DNA of 64,000 bases from an uncultured Candidatus Melainabacteria bacterium (GCA_934757275.1 CAKVLN010000003.1:1-64000), one strand, 5' to 3'; positions 43,716-53,445 are shown, numbered from the stretch's first letter. Numbers and translations are program-made. The notes: generated from the sequence alone by a model not told the origin.

Positions 43716-45470
43716 ATGGGCATGGCAGCATCACAAGCCAGATATTTAGCTCTGACTGCAAGAAAATCAAATTGCGAATACGAAGGACAACAAATTAACC
43801 AAGCAAGAACGGTTTTGTCAAACCAGACTGCGAATTTGTTTAACCAAATGTTAGGCTTGAGTGTTCCTGTACCACCAAGCACACAAGATTACACAAAAGT
43901 TCAGTATTCTTTCACTGATGGGGTGAATAACATGACAATTGATGGTTGGAATCAATTGGCGTCACCAGAAGAAGATTACAACTATGTAATCAATTATCAC
44001 TACAAGGCAAATGTTTATACAGGTTCTCAAAAGAAATTGAACGACCCGCAAGTTCAGTTTACGGGTACAACTCCAACGACTTCAACAAATTATGCTGCAC
44101 AAATTAAGGCTATTCAAAATGCGCAGGTTGAAATTACAAATGCGCAAGCTGATTATGATACAAACCTTGCGAATTATAAAACAAAGCTTTCAGAAGCCTC
44201 AAAATTGCAGAATTATGCAGATAATTCTTCAAATTCTAATGTGTTAAATCACACTGTTGATAAAGATGGCACATATAAATTAACGCTACAGGCAAAAAAT
44301 GACGATGGCTATCCACTTTATACAACTTCTGATGGTAAACAAATTTACAAAAATGGTAACGATTACTATACAGCAGATGGTAAAAAATACGAAGGCAGTA
44401 CAGAAGGCATGAGCGTTGTTGAAAGCAAAACAAAGCCTAGTTATACATCTTACAATGATATTAAAGATACAACTATTAAAACAAATATAGCTAATGCAAT
44501 TACTCAATTGAAGAAGTATGGAGCTTTAGATGAAAACTTTGATAGCAGCGAAGTTTACTATGATACAACTTCTAAAACTATCGCCTTCAAATCAGATTTA
44601 GATTCTCTAATAAGCACAGATGGCAAAGGAACAGATACAATTCTTCCAACTTATTACATCGACAATCCTGCCGATAAAGCAAAAGACGCCTCTTGGAGCT
44701 CTATCAATCAAATGAAAACTGAAGTTGATACTTTGAGCAACTTATTGAACGCATCAAAAGCCAGATTAGATTTAGCAAACGCAACATTTGATGCAATGAG
44801 CATTCCTGGATACGTTGGAAACTGTAAGTTAACACCATTGAGCACTCTATCTTCAGACCAAATGGCTGAAATTGCACAAGTTATCAAGGATATGAAGGAA
44901 CAAGATGTTGATACAACTCTTACAAAATGTTTCGACACGCTTGATGGCACTTATGATGCTAGCACATATTCTGGTGGTATTTATAGTTTCACTATGAACG
45001 GTGTAACTTATTACACTACTTATTATGATTTGATAGACACTGCAAACAGTGGCGAAGGTATCAATCACATTGATAATCAACAAAAACTTCCTTACTACAA
45101 CGCTACTTATGTTTCTACAAACATTGAAAAGACTGACAAGGCATTGTTAGAAACAGATAGCAACGGAAGATTTGTGTCTGTAAGAATCGGTGACGATACA
45201 GTTAAATACACATTAAACTCTGAAACAATCACTGATGATGCAGCTTATCAAGATGCAATGAACCAATATTATTATGAAAATGCTCAGTACGATAAAACCG
45301 TACAAGATATTAACGCTAAGACTTCTTTAATTCAACAAGAAGACCAGCAATTAGAATTAAGACTTAAACAACTTGATACAGAACAAAACGCACTTTCAAC
45401 AGAAATTGACGCAGTATCTAAGGTTGTTAAGGATAACGTCGAAAAATCATTTAAGACCTTCGGCGGCTAG
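43716..45470 (+). CDS. Large helical protein of unknown family, first of cluster
   Basis: 584 aa, starting MGMAASQARYLALTARKSN, with no signal peptide. A helical N-terminus (about 1-50), a middle region of beta-type and coiled-coil sequence (about 140-190 helical), and a helical C-terminus (about 530-584) can be seen. The C-terminal helix ends DNVEKSFKTFGG and resembles that of the last gene of the cluster (SAIQSSFTYNFGR). The shared ends suggest a family of filament or secreted components with helical termini, as in flagellar axial proteins, but this is only a resemblance in layout. GGAG lies about ten bases before the ATG. Confidence 0.65.
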   Translation: MGMAASQARYLALTARKSNCEYEGQQINQARTVLSNQTANLFNQMLGLSVPVPPSTQDYTKVQYSFTDGVNNMTIDGWNQLASPEEDYNYVINYHYKANVYTGSQKKLNDPQVQFTGTTPTTSTNYAAQIKAIQNAQVEITNAQADYDTNLANYKTKLSEASKLQNYADNSSNSNVLNHTVDKDGTYKLTLQAKNDDGYPLYTTSDGKQIYKNGNDYYTADGKKYEGSTEGMSVVESKTKPSYTSYNDIKDTTIKTNIANAITQLKKYGALDENFDSSEVYYDTTSKTIAFKSDLDSLISTDGKGTDTILPTYYIDNPADKAKDASWSSINQMKTEVDTLSNLLNASKARLDLANATFDAMSIPGYVGNCKLTPLSTLSSDQMAEIAQVIKDMKEQDVDTTLTKCFDTLDGTYDASTYSGGIYSFTMNGVTYYTTYYDLIDTANSGEGINHIDNQQKLPYYNATYVSTNIEKTDKALLETDSNGRFVSVRIGDDTVKYTLNSETITDDAAYQDAMNQYYYENAQYDKTVQDINAKTSLIQQEDQQLELRLKQLDTEQNALSTEIDAVSKVVKDNVEKSFKTFGG

Positions 45471-45478
45471 TAGGTAAT

Positions 45479-45622
45479 TAAAGAAGGTAATAAGGCAATA
45501 GGATAATAAGGGAATAAGAGGTTTAAATAATAAAAAAACAATTCGCTTATTGAACGTAATTTATAGAGAAAAATTTAATACCACTTATTCCCCTATTCCC
45601 TCATTACCTTATTCCCTTTAAA
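45479..45622. repeat. Inverted-repeat element of octamer units, copy 1
   Basis: The left arm (about 45,482-45,520) has AAGGTAATAAGG...AAGGGAATAAG units, and the right arm (about 45,583-45,618) has CTTATTCCCCTATTCCC...ATTACCTTATTCCC. Between them lies about 60 bases of AT-rich sequence. The arms can form a long imperfect hairpin. Closely related to 46,500-46,640. Confidence 0.75.
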
Positions 45623-45635
45623 GAGGTACAAACAA

Positions 45636-46493
45636 ATGTCATACAAAAACGATGGATACTTAGTAATGGCTAACCGATATGGCGCAGCATCAGCTGATGC
45701 CAAGGTTATGTTGTACGAAACTTACGACAGATTGAGAGATTTAACCGTATCTGGTTCTGCAAGTTCTGGGACGGGGTTTGAAGCTGCCGGTGGGTTCTTG
45801 TACCAACTCGCAAGTTTATTTGCACCATCTGCTTTTATGACAACACTCGGCGGAACTTCTGCGATGAACATTCCGGGTACTTCATACTGGTCACAATACA
45901 CAGGTGGAACAGGCGGAACAACTGGTACTTATTCTTCATTTGGCGTAAATAGCTTAGGCAACTATTCAGGTTTTCCTAGTGGTTACGCTGCAAATTATGG
46001 ATATCGCCAAAGTGGCACAACTACAGGCGGAGCGTCTGGCATACAAAACCTACTAACAGGTTTTGGCTCTTCTGACGGTTCTACCACTGGTTTTGCCTCT
46101 GGTATTGGAAGTATTGCTGATATTGCAAGCACTGCAGCTTATGGCGTAGGAACTGCAAACGGATACGGAATTGGAGCTTCAAACATCTTAATGCCTTTGG
46201 CTGGACTTGTTTCTGGTTGGGGCGGTATTATGACTGCTGCGGCTCCTTATTTAGGCGAGTTTGGTTTGCCTGCGGTTGTAATGGGTAACTTAATGCAAGG
46301 TACTTCATCAGCTGCCTTATCAGCTTACCAAACAGTTTCAAGCAACATTGTATCAAACGCTGATACTATCCTTTCACAAAAAGTTGCAAACATTGAAACA
46401 GTTTGTAAAATGTTAGACACACAAGGCGACATCGTTAGAAAAATGCTTAAAGACGATATTGAATCTGCAAGCAAGGATATTCAGGATTTATAA
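45636..46493 (+). CDS. Gly/Ser/Thr-rich hydrophobic protein, second of cluster
   Basis: 285 aa. A helical start (VMANRYGAASADAKVMLYE) is followed by a long Gly-, Ser- and Thr-rich, mildly hydrophobic middle (about 50-225), and a helical C-terminus (LSQKVANIETVCKMLDTQGD, about 247-266). It has no signal peptide. The composition suggests a secreted, surface or membrane-inserting component. AAAGAGG precedes the ATG. It lies between two copies of the inverted-repeat element. Unknown family. Confidence 0.6.
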   Translation: MSYKNDGYLVMANRYGAASADAKVMLYETYDRLRDLTVSGSASSGTGFEAAGGFLYQLASLFAPSAFMTTLGGTSAMNIPGTSYWSQYTGGTGGTTGTYSSFGVNSLGNYSGFPSGYAANYGYRQSGTTTGGASGIQNLLTGFGSSDGSTTGFASGIGSIADIASTAAYGVGTANGYGIGASNILMPLAGLVSGWGGIMTAAAPYLGEFGLPAVVMGNLMQGTSSAALSAYQTVSSNIVSNADTILSQKVANIETVCKMLDTQGDIVRKMLKDDIESASKDIQDL

Positions 46494-46499
46494 TATGAA

Positions 46500-46640
46500 A
46501 GAAATAAGGGAATAGGGTAATAAGGTAATAAGAGATTTTAGATTTTTTAAATAAAAACACGTTAATCTAACATAATTTTATAAAATAATATTTAATACCA
46601 CTTATTCCCTTATTACCTTATTCCCCTATTCACTTAAAGA
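46500..46640. repeat. Inverted-repeat element of octamer units, copy 2
   Basis: Same arms as at 45,479-45,622 with the units in a different order: AAATAAGGGAATAGGGTAATAAGG on the left (about 46,502-46,525) and TTAATACCACTTATTCCC on the right (about 46,590). Both copies end in a sequence close to CACTTAAAGAG just before a start codon. Confidence 0.75.
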
Positions 46641-46648
46641 GAAAAGAG

Positions 46649-46879
46649 ATGCAAACACGAACTTTTTTACGAAAAATTTTAGATTTGTTTTTTGACAACG
46701 CTATTATCAAAACAATAGCGTCATTTGTAAATTTTTGTAACGAACAACGCTATTATAACCAAAAAGAATTAAAGTTTTTGAAAAAAATGCCGATAAATAA
46801 TAATGTAGTAAAAGATGATTACTACAAAAATCGATTTATTTTCAATAGTATCACAACAAATAGGACTAGCTCTAAATAA
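46649..46879 (+). CDS. Small basic protein, third of cluster
   Basis: 76 aa starting MQTRTFLRKILDLFFDNAII, basic, with an amphipathic N-terminal helix and no clear membrane segment. AAAGAG is upstream, within the end of the repeat element. The DNA contains a small inverted repeat (ACGCTATTAT... AATAGCGT). Coding status is uncertain, since it lies in a repeat-rich gap of the cluster. No family recognised. Confidence 0.4.
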   Translation: MQTRTFLRKILDLFFDNAIIKTIASFVNFCNEQRYYNQKELKFLKKMPINNNVVKDDYYKNRFIFNSITTNRTSSK

Positions 46880-46974
46880 AATGTTAACTAATGTAACAAA
46901 TACCCTTAACAAAAGGCAATTTTTTGGCTTAACATGTTTTATAATACATGTAGGCTTAGAAGGCATAGGAGTAA

Positions 46975-47250
46975 ATGCTTATGCGTGAAGAACTACAAGA
47001 CAATATGAAACGGTTGGTGAATTTCTTGAATTTTGCTCGTTCGTTTTTCAAACGAAAAAATCCATTAAAGGCACTGGCTATAAGTTTAATATCAAGCCTC
47101 AAGGATATGCTTACCATTAGGCAGAAGTTAAAAATGGCAAAGTATAGGGTTAATTACCACAAGCATCAGTTACACAAAATGGAAAGCTTGATTGCAGAAA
47201 GTAATGAACACACCTTCCTGAAAGGCAAGAACTTAAACGAAACAAGATAA
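46975..47250 (+). CDS. Small basic helical protein, fourth of cluster
   Basis: 91 aa, very Lys/Arg-rich, mostly alpha-helical (RSFFKRKNPLKALAISLISS and KLKMAKYRVNYHKHQLHKM). The first ATG is at 46975, and a second at 46981 is equally possible. A TATAAT-like box (TATAAT near 46,942) lies upstream, and the next gene follows after ten bases, so these two form an operon. It might be a chaperone or adaptor of the neighbouring protein, but no family is recognised. Confidence 0.5.
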   Translation: MLMREELQDNMKRLVNFLNFARSFFKRKNPLKALAISLISSLKDMLTIRQKLKMAKYRVNYHKHQLHKMESLIAESNEHTFLKGKNLNETR

Positions 47251-47260
47251 GGAACGTGTT

Positions 47261-47596
47261 ATGGGATTAATTGCCTCAAGTTTCAGAATGATGTATTTGA
47301 CAGCGTACAAAATATCGCTGGAAACAAAAGTGCAGTGGATTGCATCAGCCAAAATGGAGTTGGTTGCATCTTCTGACGAAATTATGGCTCTGGGCAATGA
47401 CTTAGACCCTGACAACCCCGCTGTTAAACAGTTAGAGGCACGACGAGATAAGCTCACTGTTTTAGAGAAAAAATTAGATTTACAAATGCAAGAATATCAA
47501 ACTAGATTGAAGATGGTTGATACAGAATTGCAATCTGCACAAGGTGCGGTTGATTCAGCAATCCAAAGCTCTTTCACCTATAACTTTGGAAGATAG
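47261..47596 (+). CDS. Small helical protein, fifth of cluster
   Basis: 111 aa, starting MGLIASSFRMMYLTAYKISLE. It looks like a shortened version of the 584-aa protein at 43,716: both start MG(M/L)xAS and both end in a coiled coil followed by SF and FG (SSFTYNFGR versus KSFKTFGG). The middle (about 55-95) is a long charged coiled coil. This N- and C-terminal likeness marks them as members of one family with a central insertion in the larger one. Confidence 0.6.
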   Translation: MGLIASSFRMMYLTAYKISLETKVQWIASAKMELVASSDEIMALGNDLDPDNPAVKQLEARRDKLTVLEKKLDLQMQEYQTRLKMVDTELQSAQGAVDSAIQSSFTYNFGR

Positions 47597-47704
47597 AACC
47601 CCCTTTAGCTCCCCCTAGGGAGAATTGAATGTATTTGTTTAATTTTGCACGGCTTTGCGCCGAAAGCGTATAGACATTTTGTCTGTATTCATTGTAGTAT
47701 AGTT

Positions 47705-47822
47705 CTTACTTTTTTCTTTTTAGTTGCGAAATAAAAAAGTAAGAATTATCTTAAATAAAAAATTTGTTTATTTCATGTACTTTTCTTTCTCTTTATTTGC
47801 GAGGCAAAGAGAAAAAAAGTAC
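47705..47822. repeat. Two tandem long hairpins of the interspersed-repeat family
   Basis: Hairpin one (47705-47743): CTTACTTTTTT / AAAAAAGTAAG with GTTGCGAAAT in the loop. Hairpin two (47777-47822): GTACTTTTCTTTCTCTTT / AAAGAGAAAaaaaGTAC with TTTGCGAGGC in the loop. Both resemble terminators, and the first is shared with 53901, 57834 and 58839. Confidence 0.75.
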
Positions 47823-47864
47823 ATCAAAAAAAACTTCTTACATAAATCAAAAAGAACTCTTCTC

Positions 47865-50800
47865 TTAATCAACAGAGAAGATTTCTTTAATATCGTCCAT
47901 AGTTAAAGATTTCGTAATATTTCTATCAATAGAAACTACGCTATCCACTAGGTCACGTTTGCGTCCTTTAATCTTTTGAATTTTTTCTTCAACCGTATTT
48001 TTAGTAATAAGTCGATATACAAATACCTTCTTAGTTTGTCCTATACGATAAGCTCTGTCTGTTGCTTGATCTTCAACCGCTGGGTTCCACCATGGGTCAT
48101 AGTGGATTACATAATCAGCACCCGTTAAGTTCAAACCTGTACCACCAGCTTTCAAGCTAATCAAGAAAATTGGTATATTAGGGTTACTATTAAAGTTTTC
48201 AACCGCAGCCTGTCTGTCCTTAGTTTTACCTGTCAAATATTCATAAGGAATGCCAGAACGTTCTAACCAGCCCTTAATAATATCAAGCATATCAACAAAT
48301 TGGCTGAATAAAAGCACCCTATGTTTTTCTTGAATAATTTGTTCTAACATGCTCTTCAAGTATTCAAATTTACCTGATTTCATCACGCCTTTAACATGTT
48401 CTTTGTCATAAAGTTTAGGGTGACAACAGATTTGACGTAAGCGCAACAACGCTGAGAAGATTGACATACGGCTCTTTTCAAGTCCATTAAGTTCAATACT
48501 CTTGAATAATTCTTCTTTTGTACTATCAAGAACTTCCAAATAGAAGTCACGTTGTTCGTCTGTAAGTTCGCAATATGCCATGTTTTCAACTTTATCTGGC
48601 AAATCTTTTGCAACGTCACGTTTCATACGACGTAAGATGAATGGGAAGATTTGCAGTTTCAAACGTTTTTCAACAGTCTTATCTTGTCTTTCCATAATCG
48701 GTGTAACATAGCGATAATTAAATTCTGCAACATTGAACAAGAAACCTGGCATTAAGAAGTCGAATACTGACCAAAGTTCTTCAAGTTTGTTTTCAATTGG
48801 CGTACCAGATAACGCCAATTTATGGTCTGATTGAAGTTCTTTAACTGCTTGTGCAGTCTGTGAAATTGCGTTTTTAATATTTTGAGATTCATCTAAAATA
48901 ATGTATCTAAAATTGAATTTTTTTAATTTAGCAATATCACGTCGTACAAGTGCGTAACTTGTAATTACAATATCATATTCTGGAATATGTTTGAACAATG
49001 TTTTACGCTCAGGACCTGCCAATTTTAAGCAAGTCAAATCTGGTGTAAATTTCTGAATTTCAGCTTCCCAGTTGAATACAACGGTTGTCGGAGCAATAAC
49101 CAAAGTCGGTTGAGGCCCGTCTACCTCCTTAGCCTTTTGTAACAAACTCAACGCTTGAAGGGTTTTACCTAAGCCCATGTCATCAGCCAAAATACCATTT
49201 AAACCATATTGATACAAGAACCATAGCCAATGGAAACCTTTAATCTGATATTCACGAAATTCTGCATTGACACCATTTGGAATTTCAATACCGTCAGAGG
49301 TTGTAGAGAAAGTTGAGATTTGTTCCCAGAACCCTTTAAACTTGTCGCTCATAACAAGTTCAAAGCCTTGGTTTTGAAGTTCTGTAATCAAACCTACACG
49401 ATAGGTTTTTACTAAAAACGTGTTATCACTATTTCTGTATGCGTCAAAAGAGTTAAATGAACGCATGATTTGATAAATATTTTGAGCTGGATACTCAACA
49501 AAACCCAAACTACGCACTCTAGCATACTTTTCACCACTTTGAATTGTTTCGTAAATATCATCAAAGTTTATTATCTCTTCGCCAACTTGACCGTACAATT
49601 GAATTTCCATGCTATCGGCAGATTCTTCAGAAAAGTCAATTTTTGCGCACATTTTAAAAGGCTCTTCCAGTAATTTGAAGAAACTCATATCATCACGCTC
49701 TTCAAATTTCCACCCTTCGCCAGCTTGTTGTTTATAATAATTGTAGAAATCAATTGCGTTTTCTTTCTCTAACGCCAAATTGTTCGTCTGCATTGGAACA
49801 AATTTGCAAGCAAGCAACATATTATAAGCAAGTTGTTCGTGTTCGTAATCTCTTTTTATCCAATAAACAAGTCCTTCTTCGTCCTTACTTTTCACTGACA
49901 AATAAGGTGATTTGTCTTTGCTCTTTGAATAAGGAACTCTTACTCCAGAATAATCAAATTCTAACGATGCTTTTAGAGATTGGTCATAGTCAATACCTAG
50001 AGTAACAACATTTACTGGCGGTTTATGTTCTAGCAACAACTTAGAAATATTTTCTGCGATTGTCACATTCATAATTTCTTGCAAGTGTGGCAATTCTTCG
50101 TAAACGAATTTACCGCCATCAGCCTCTTTCAAGTCTGTAAAAGTTGATTTAATAATACTTTGAGGCAACTCATTCATTGCGATATTTATAGGAAATATAA
50201 TATTCTCATATCTTCCCCATTTAATTTGGCGTGAAAAATATTTAACCTCTTCAAACGGATAGAAACCTTCCTTATCAGGTCTTGTCCAGAAGAGTTCAAG
50301 CACAATATTTGTACCACCGTTCACACTTGTAGTTGATACATCAAGGTTTAAGTCCCAAATTTTGTCTGTAAACTGTATTCTGTCCTTAGTTTTTTCGTCC
50401 AAAACCTCTTCTAATTCTGCCATCAAAGGGAATACTGGTGCAAATTTTGTGATAGGAATATCGTACCAGCCTGCTTTTTTATCTTGTTTTGCAATCTTCA
50501 AAAGAGTTTGGAACAATGCTAATTCAGCTTTTTGAGCGTCGTTCAATTCAAACGTTGGGTCATTTTTTTGAACGTCAATCAAAGCTCTTAGGATATTCTC
50601 TAAGGAACGAACAATCTTATTTGTTGCTCTATCTCTTACAAGTATAGAGAAGAAGTTCTGACGTCTTTTAGGGTTAAAGTGGAAAATATAGCTACCTTTT
50701 GGAGGTTCTTTCATTGTTGTATCAACATCTGAAAGCTCTGGCTCAACACCATATTTTTCATATAACCAGTTATCATAAGCACGAGTTTCAATTGCCTTCA

Positions 50801-51056
50801 AGCCTATTGCGACTGCGTGTTTACACCATTCCTCTTTGAGTGGGCAATTACATCTTGCTTCCACTTTATTTTTTTTGAAGATTAAATCTGTTACATAAAA
50901 ATCTTGATAATTTCCCTTAACTTTTCCCTTAAAAAAGTTCTTTTCAGGATAAGCTTCCAGAATCATATCCTTTTGGTAATACTCGTAACCACGTCGCCAG
51001 CTACCAGACGTTGCATTTTTCTTCAAAAAATTATAATCAAACATAAAATCACTCAT
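47865..51056 (-). CDS. SWIM zinc-finger SNF2-family helicase
   Basis: 1063-aa protein of the Swi2/Snf2 (HepA/RapA-like) ATPases that move on DNA or remodel protein-DNA complexes. The SWIM finger CNCPLKEEWCKH (69-80) is followed by a long middle domain (about 100-600). The helicase core has Walker A DDMGLGKTLQ (about 627), DESQ (about 722), LSGTPIENKLEELWSVFDF (about 750), and motif VI QATDRAYRIGQTKKVFVYRL (about 1000). It is a typical bacterial SNF2 architecture. It is alone in its transcription unit. The role may be transcription recycling or defence, since similar genes occur in both settings. Confidence 0.92.
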   Translation of the reverse strand: MSDFMFDYNFLKKNATSGSWRRGYEYYQKDMILEAYPEKNFFKGKVKGNYQDFYVTDLIFKKNKVEARCNCPLKEEWCKHAVAIGLKAIETRAYDNWLYEKYGVEPELSDVDTTMKEPPKGSYIFHFNPKRRQNFFSILVRDRATNKIVRSLENILRALIDVQKNDPTFELNDAQKAELALFQTLLKIAKQDKKAGWYDIPITKFAPVFPLMAELEEVLDEKTKDRIQFTDKIWDLNLDVSTTSVNGGTNIVLELFWTRPDKEGFYPFEEVKYFSRQIKWGRYENIIFPINIAMNELPQSIIKSTFTDLKEADGGKFVYEELPHLQEIMNVTIAENISKLLLEHKPPVNVVTLGIDYDQSLKASLEFDYSGVRVPYSKSKDKSPYLSVKSKDEEGLVYWIKRDYEHEQLAYNMLLACKFVPMQTNNLALEKENAIDFYNYYKQQAGEGWKFEERDDMSFFKLLEEPFKMCAKIDFSEESADSMEIQLYGQVGEEIINFDDIYETIQSGEKYARVRSLGFVEYPAQNIYQIMRSFNSFDAYRNSDNTFLVKTYRVGLITELQNQGFELVMSDKFKGFWEQISTFSTTSDGIEIPNGVNAEFREYQIKGFHWLWFLYQYGLNGILADDMGLGKTLQALSLLQKAKEVDGPQPTLVIAPTTVVFNWEAEIQKFTPDLTCLKLAGPERKTLFKHIPEYDIVITSYALVRRDIAKLKKFNFRYIILDESQNIKNAISQTAQAVKELQSDHKLALSGTPIENKLEELWSVFDFLMPGFLFNVAEFNYRYVTPIMERQDKTVEKRLKLQIFPFILRRMKRDVAKDLPDKVENMAYCELTDEQRDFYLEVLDSTKEELFKSIELNGLEKSRMSIFSALLRLRQICCHPKLYDKEHVKGVMKSGKFEYLKSMLEQIIQEKHRVLLFSQFVDMLDIIKGWLERSGIPYEYLTGKTKDRQAAVENFNSNPNIPIFLISLKAGGTGLNLTGADYVIHYDPWWNPAVEDQATDRAYRIGQTKKVFVYRLITKNTVEEKIQKIKGRKRDLVDSVVSIDRNITKSLTMDDIKEIFSVD

Positions 51057-51119
51057 TAGTGTGAGGTACTCTTCCTTTGCGGGTTCAAATACTAAAATAG
51101 CAAATCATAGGATTTACTA

Positions 51120-51135
51120 CGAGGTCCCAACCTCG
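51120..51135. other. Short hairpin upstream of the SNF2 gene
   Basis: CGAGGT and ACCTCG around CCCA, with a partial second copy GAGGCTCCCAACCTT just after. No T-run follows, so it is more likely a leader structure than a terminator. Confidence 0.35.
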
Positions 51136-51203
51136 AGGCTCCCAACCTTGATTTCATTATGCCATAGAATATTTTTTTATGCAAGCAATTTGTTTACACA
51201 GAA

Positions 51204-52148
51204 TTAATACAAGCAATATTTAATCGCTTCCATCATAGACTCAGGATTGGCAATATTTTTCCCTGCTATGTCAAAAGCCGTTCCGTGGCTTGGCGAAGTT
51301 CTTATGATATCCAAACCAATAGTCATATTTACAGTCTTTTCAGACGCTACAGATTTAATAGGAATTAAACCTTGGTCGTGATAACAAGCTATATAGCAAT
51401 CATAAGGAACTTTTTCACCCTTCAAATAATTCTGTACGCCACCAATAAACAAGGTATCAGCTGGCAATGGATTTGTAATATTTATTCCACGATTTCTTAA
51501 TGCTTCAATTGCAGGAACTATAACTTCATCTTCTTCTTTTCCAATAATACCGTTTTCTCCAGCATGCGGATTAAGTGCACACAAAGCAAACGAAGGCTTT
51601 TTGATAAGTAATTTGTTTTGGAAATAACTTCTTAATCTTTCAACTTTTTCAATAATAACTTCCTTAGTTAAATTTGCACTAACCTCTTTCAACGCACAGT
51701 GTCTAGTTAAAAGCAACACTCTGAAATCTTTTGACACAAATAGCATTTCTGCCTTTTGCCCATTATGTGCCAAAAACTTTTCCAAAACCTCTGTTTGTCC
51801 ATTAAAATTGTGTCCCGCAAGGTGCATAGCCTCTTTAGAAGTTGGAGCGGTTACTATAAATTTCGGCTTAATTTCGCAAGCAGTTTTCAATGCTCTAAAC
51901 GCAAAATCGCCAGCACTCGCTGAAACCTCACCAGGAACTATTTTTTCTGGATAATCAATTTCAATAACTTCATAATTATTCTTCAAGCCAGACAAGCCAG
52001 AATAAGTGTTCAACACCTTAGAATTAGAAATTATAACAATATCCTTAGGTGGTAAATTTAGCATGTTTAACGCCTTGATAGTGATTTCTGCGCCGATTCC
52101 ATTTGGATCGCCTGTCGTTATTGCAATTTTATTATTGTATTTGTTCAT
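51204..52148 (-). CDS. pdxA: PdxA-family dehydrogenase
   Basis: 314-aa enzyme of the 4-hydroxythreonine-4-phosphate dehydrogenase (PdxA) family. Motifs are TGDPNGIGAEI (about 13), NFNGQTEVL with metal-site residues (about 114), CYHDQGLIPIK (about 250) and TSPSHGTAFDIAGK (about 285). In pyridoxal-phosphate synthesis it oxidises 4-phosphohydroxy-L-threonine. The PdxA2 branch instead acts on 4-phospho-threonate or erythronate. Because the preceding gene is a DUF1537 kinase that makes such phosphates, PdxA2 is the likelier role. It overlaps the kinase gene by 17 bases. Confidence 0.87.
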   Translation of the reverse strand: MNKYNNKIAITTGDPNGIGAEITIKALNMLNLPPKDIVIISNSKVLNTYSGLSGLKNNYEVIEIDYPEKIVPGEVSASAGDFAFRALKTACEIKPKFIVTAPTSKEAMHLAGHNFNGQTEVLEKFLAHNGQKAEMLFVSKDFRVLLLTRHCALKEVSANLTKEVIIEKVERLRSYFQNKLLIKKPSFALCALNPHAGENGIIGKEEDEVIVPAIEALRNRGINITNPLPADTLFIGGVQNYLKGEKVPYDCYIACYHDQGLIPIKSVASEKTVNMTIGLDIIRTSPSHGTAFDIAGKNIANPESMMEAIKYCLY

Positions 52149-53445
52149 GGTATTTAAAATAATTCAAAATTTCTATTAAAGTTTTAGTATTTCCCAAATT
52201 GCCAGATTTTGTAACTATCCAGCGATTGTTAACATCTGAGCATATTGAAATAGCAGGAGCAACTTCATCTACTAATTTCAATTCGTTAGATTTAATTGCT
52301 TTACAACATTTGTAAGAGGTTTCGCCCCCTAATGTCACAAGAATTACATTGATTTTTTCAAGCACTTTTTCTGTTAATTCTGCCAAATAATCAGTAATCT
52401 TACTAGCTAACTTCTCTTTAGTCAGTTCTGCATTAAAAGAATCTTCAGAAAAACCGTCAAAATTTGCAATTAAATGCGAAGTATGCACAACAACTGTAAT
52501 TCCGCTATTCAAATTCCTGTAAACTCTCTCAACTATTTCATCGGTTACACCGTCTAAAATATCTTTAACATCAAGAGCTATAAAGTTTACGTTCTCGATA
52601 TCGTCTGATTGTTCTAGTTTTGCAATCTGTTCTGCAGTAATTTGCGTTGCCGTACCAGATACAATAAATTTAGGCAACTTTTCAAGTTTCAAAGTTTCTC
52701 GCTCTTTTTCAATACCAGAAAGCCAGAATTTACCCAAAACTTGTGCACCTGCAGCAGTTCCAGTTGGAAGCAATTTTTTGTCGCATTTTTTTATCGCAAG
52801 AGCAATTTGTTCAATATCTGTAATAGAAGTAGCGTCAACAACGATAAGTTTTTTGCCTTCTTTAATCAATTCATTAATCTTGATTAAAATTGGGCCAGCA
52901 CCGTTCATAACAGTTTTCAAATCAACAGTTCCAACCAAGTTTTTTTGTTTTTCTTCTAACTGTGACGCCAAAAGTGTAGGTACATGCGACTCCAAAATTG
53001 GAGAATGCGGATCCATTGCCATTTCAGTTCTACCAAGCGGAACACCTTTAAGCAAATGATAACCGCCGACAGTTATACGACCTTCTTGAGGAAATGCTGG
53101 CATGATTATTGCCGCATCGTAATCAAGAATTTGCAACATCGTCAAAGTTTCTTTTGCAATATGCCCACGAATTGTTGAGTCAATTTTTTTGTAATAATAA
53201 TCGAAAGAGAAGTTTTCAACAAAAGACTTAACCGCCTTTTCTACTCTTTCAACCGCTTCCCAATCCTCAACATTTCTTGATTCAGATGACAACGCCCAAA
53301 CCTCGGTTTCAGCTTTTTCTTGAGGAATACATTCGCTATCCAAAAGAATTTTTGTATTTGCACCACGCAAATGGAACTGCAAAGCTGTATCGTTTGCGCC
53401 CGTCAAATCATCTGCAATTATACCTACAATATCAGAAAATATCAT
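52132..53445 (-). CDS. Four-carbon acid sugar kinase (DUF1537, OtnK/DtnK-like)
   Basis: 437-aa kinase of the family that phosphorylates D-threonate or D-erythronate. The N-terminal substrate domain begins GIIADDLTGANDTALQFHLRG (read as IADDLTGANDTALQF), with YKKIDSTIRGH (about 105). The C-terminal nucleotide-binding domain ends with VTLGGETSYKCCKAI and TKSGNLG. The start shares one base with the end of the SSB gene, and its end overlaps pdxA. With the PdxA-type dehydrogenase it would convert an acid sugar to dihydroxyacetone phosphate and CO2. An origin of pyridoxal precursors is an alternative. Confidence 0.85.
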   Translation of the reverse strand: MIFSDIVGIIADDLTGANDTALQFHLRGANTKILLDSECIPQEKAETEVWALSSESRNVEDWEAVERVEKAVKSFVENFSFDYYYKKIDSTIRGHIAKETLTMLQILDYDAAIIMPAFPQEGRITVGGYHLLKGVPLGRTEMAMDPHSPILESHVPTLLASQLEEKQKNLVGTVDLKTVMNGAGPILIKINELIKEGKKLIVVDATSITDIEQIALAIKKCDKKLLPTGTAAGAQVLGKFWLSGIEKERETLKLEKLPKFIVSGTATQITAEQIAKLEQSDDIENVNFIALDVKDILDGVTDEIVERVYRNLNSGITVVVHTSHLIANFDGFSEDSFNAELTKEKLASKITDYLAELTEKVLEKINVILVTLGGETSYKCCKAIKSNELKLVDEVAPAISICSDVNNRWIVTKSGNLGNTKTLIEILNYFKYHEQIQ

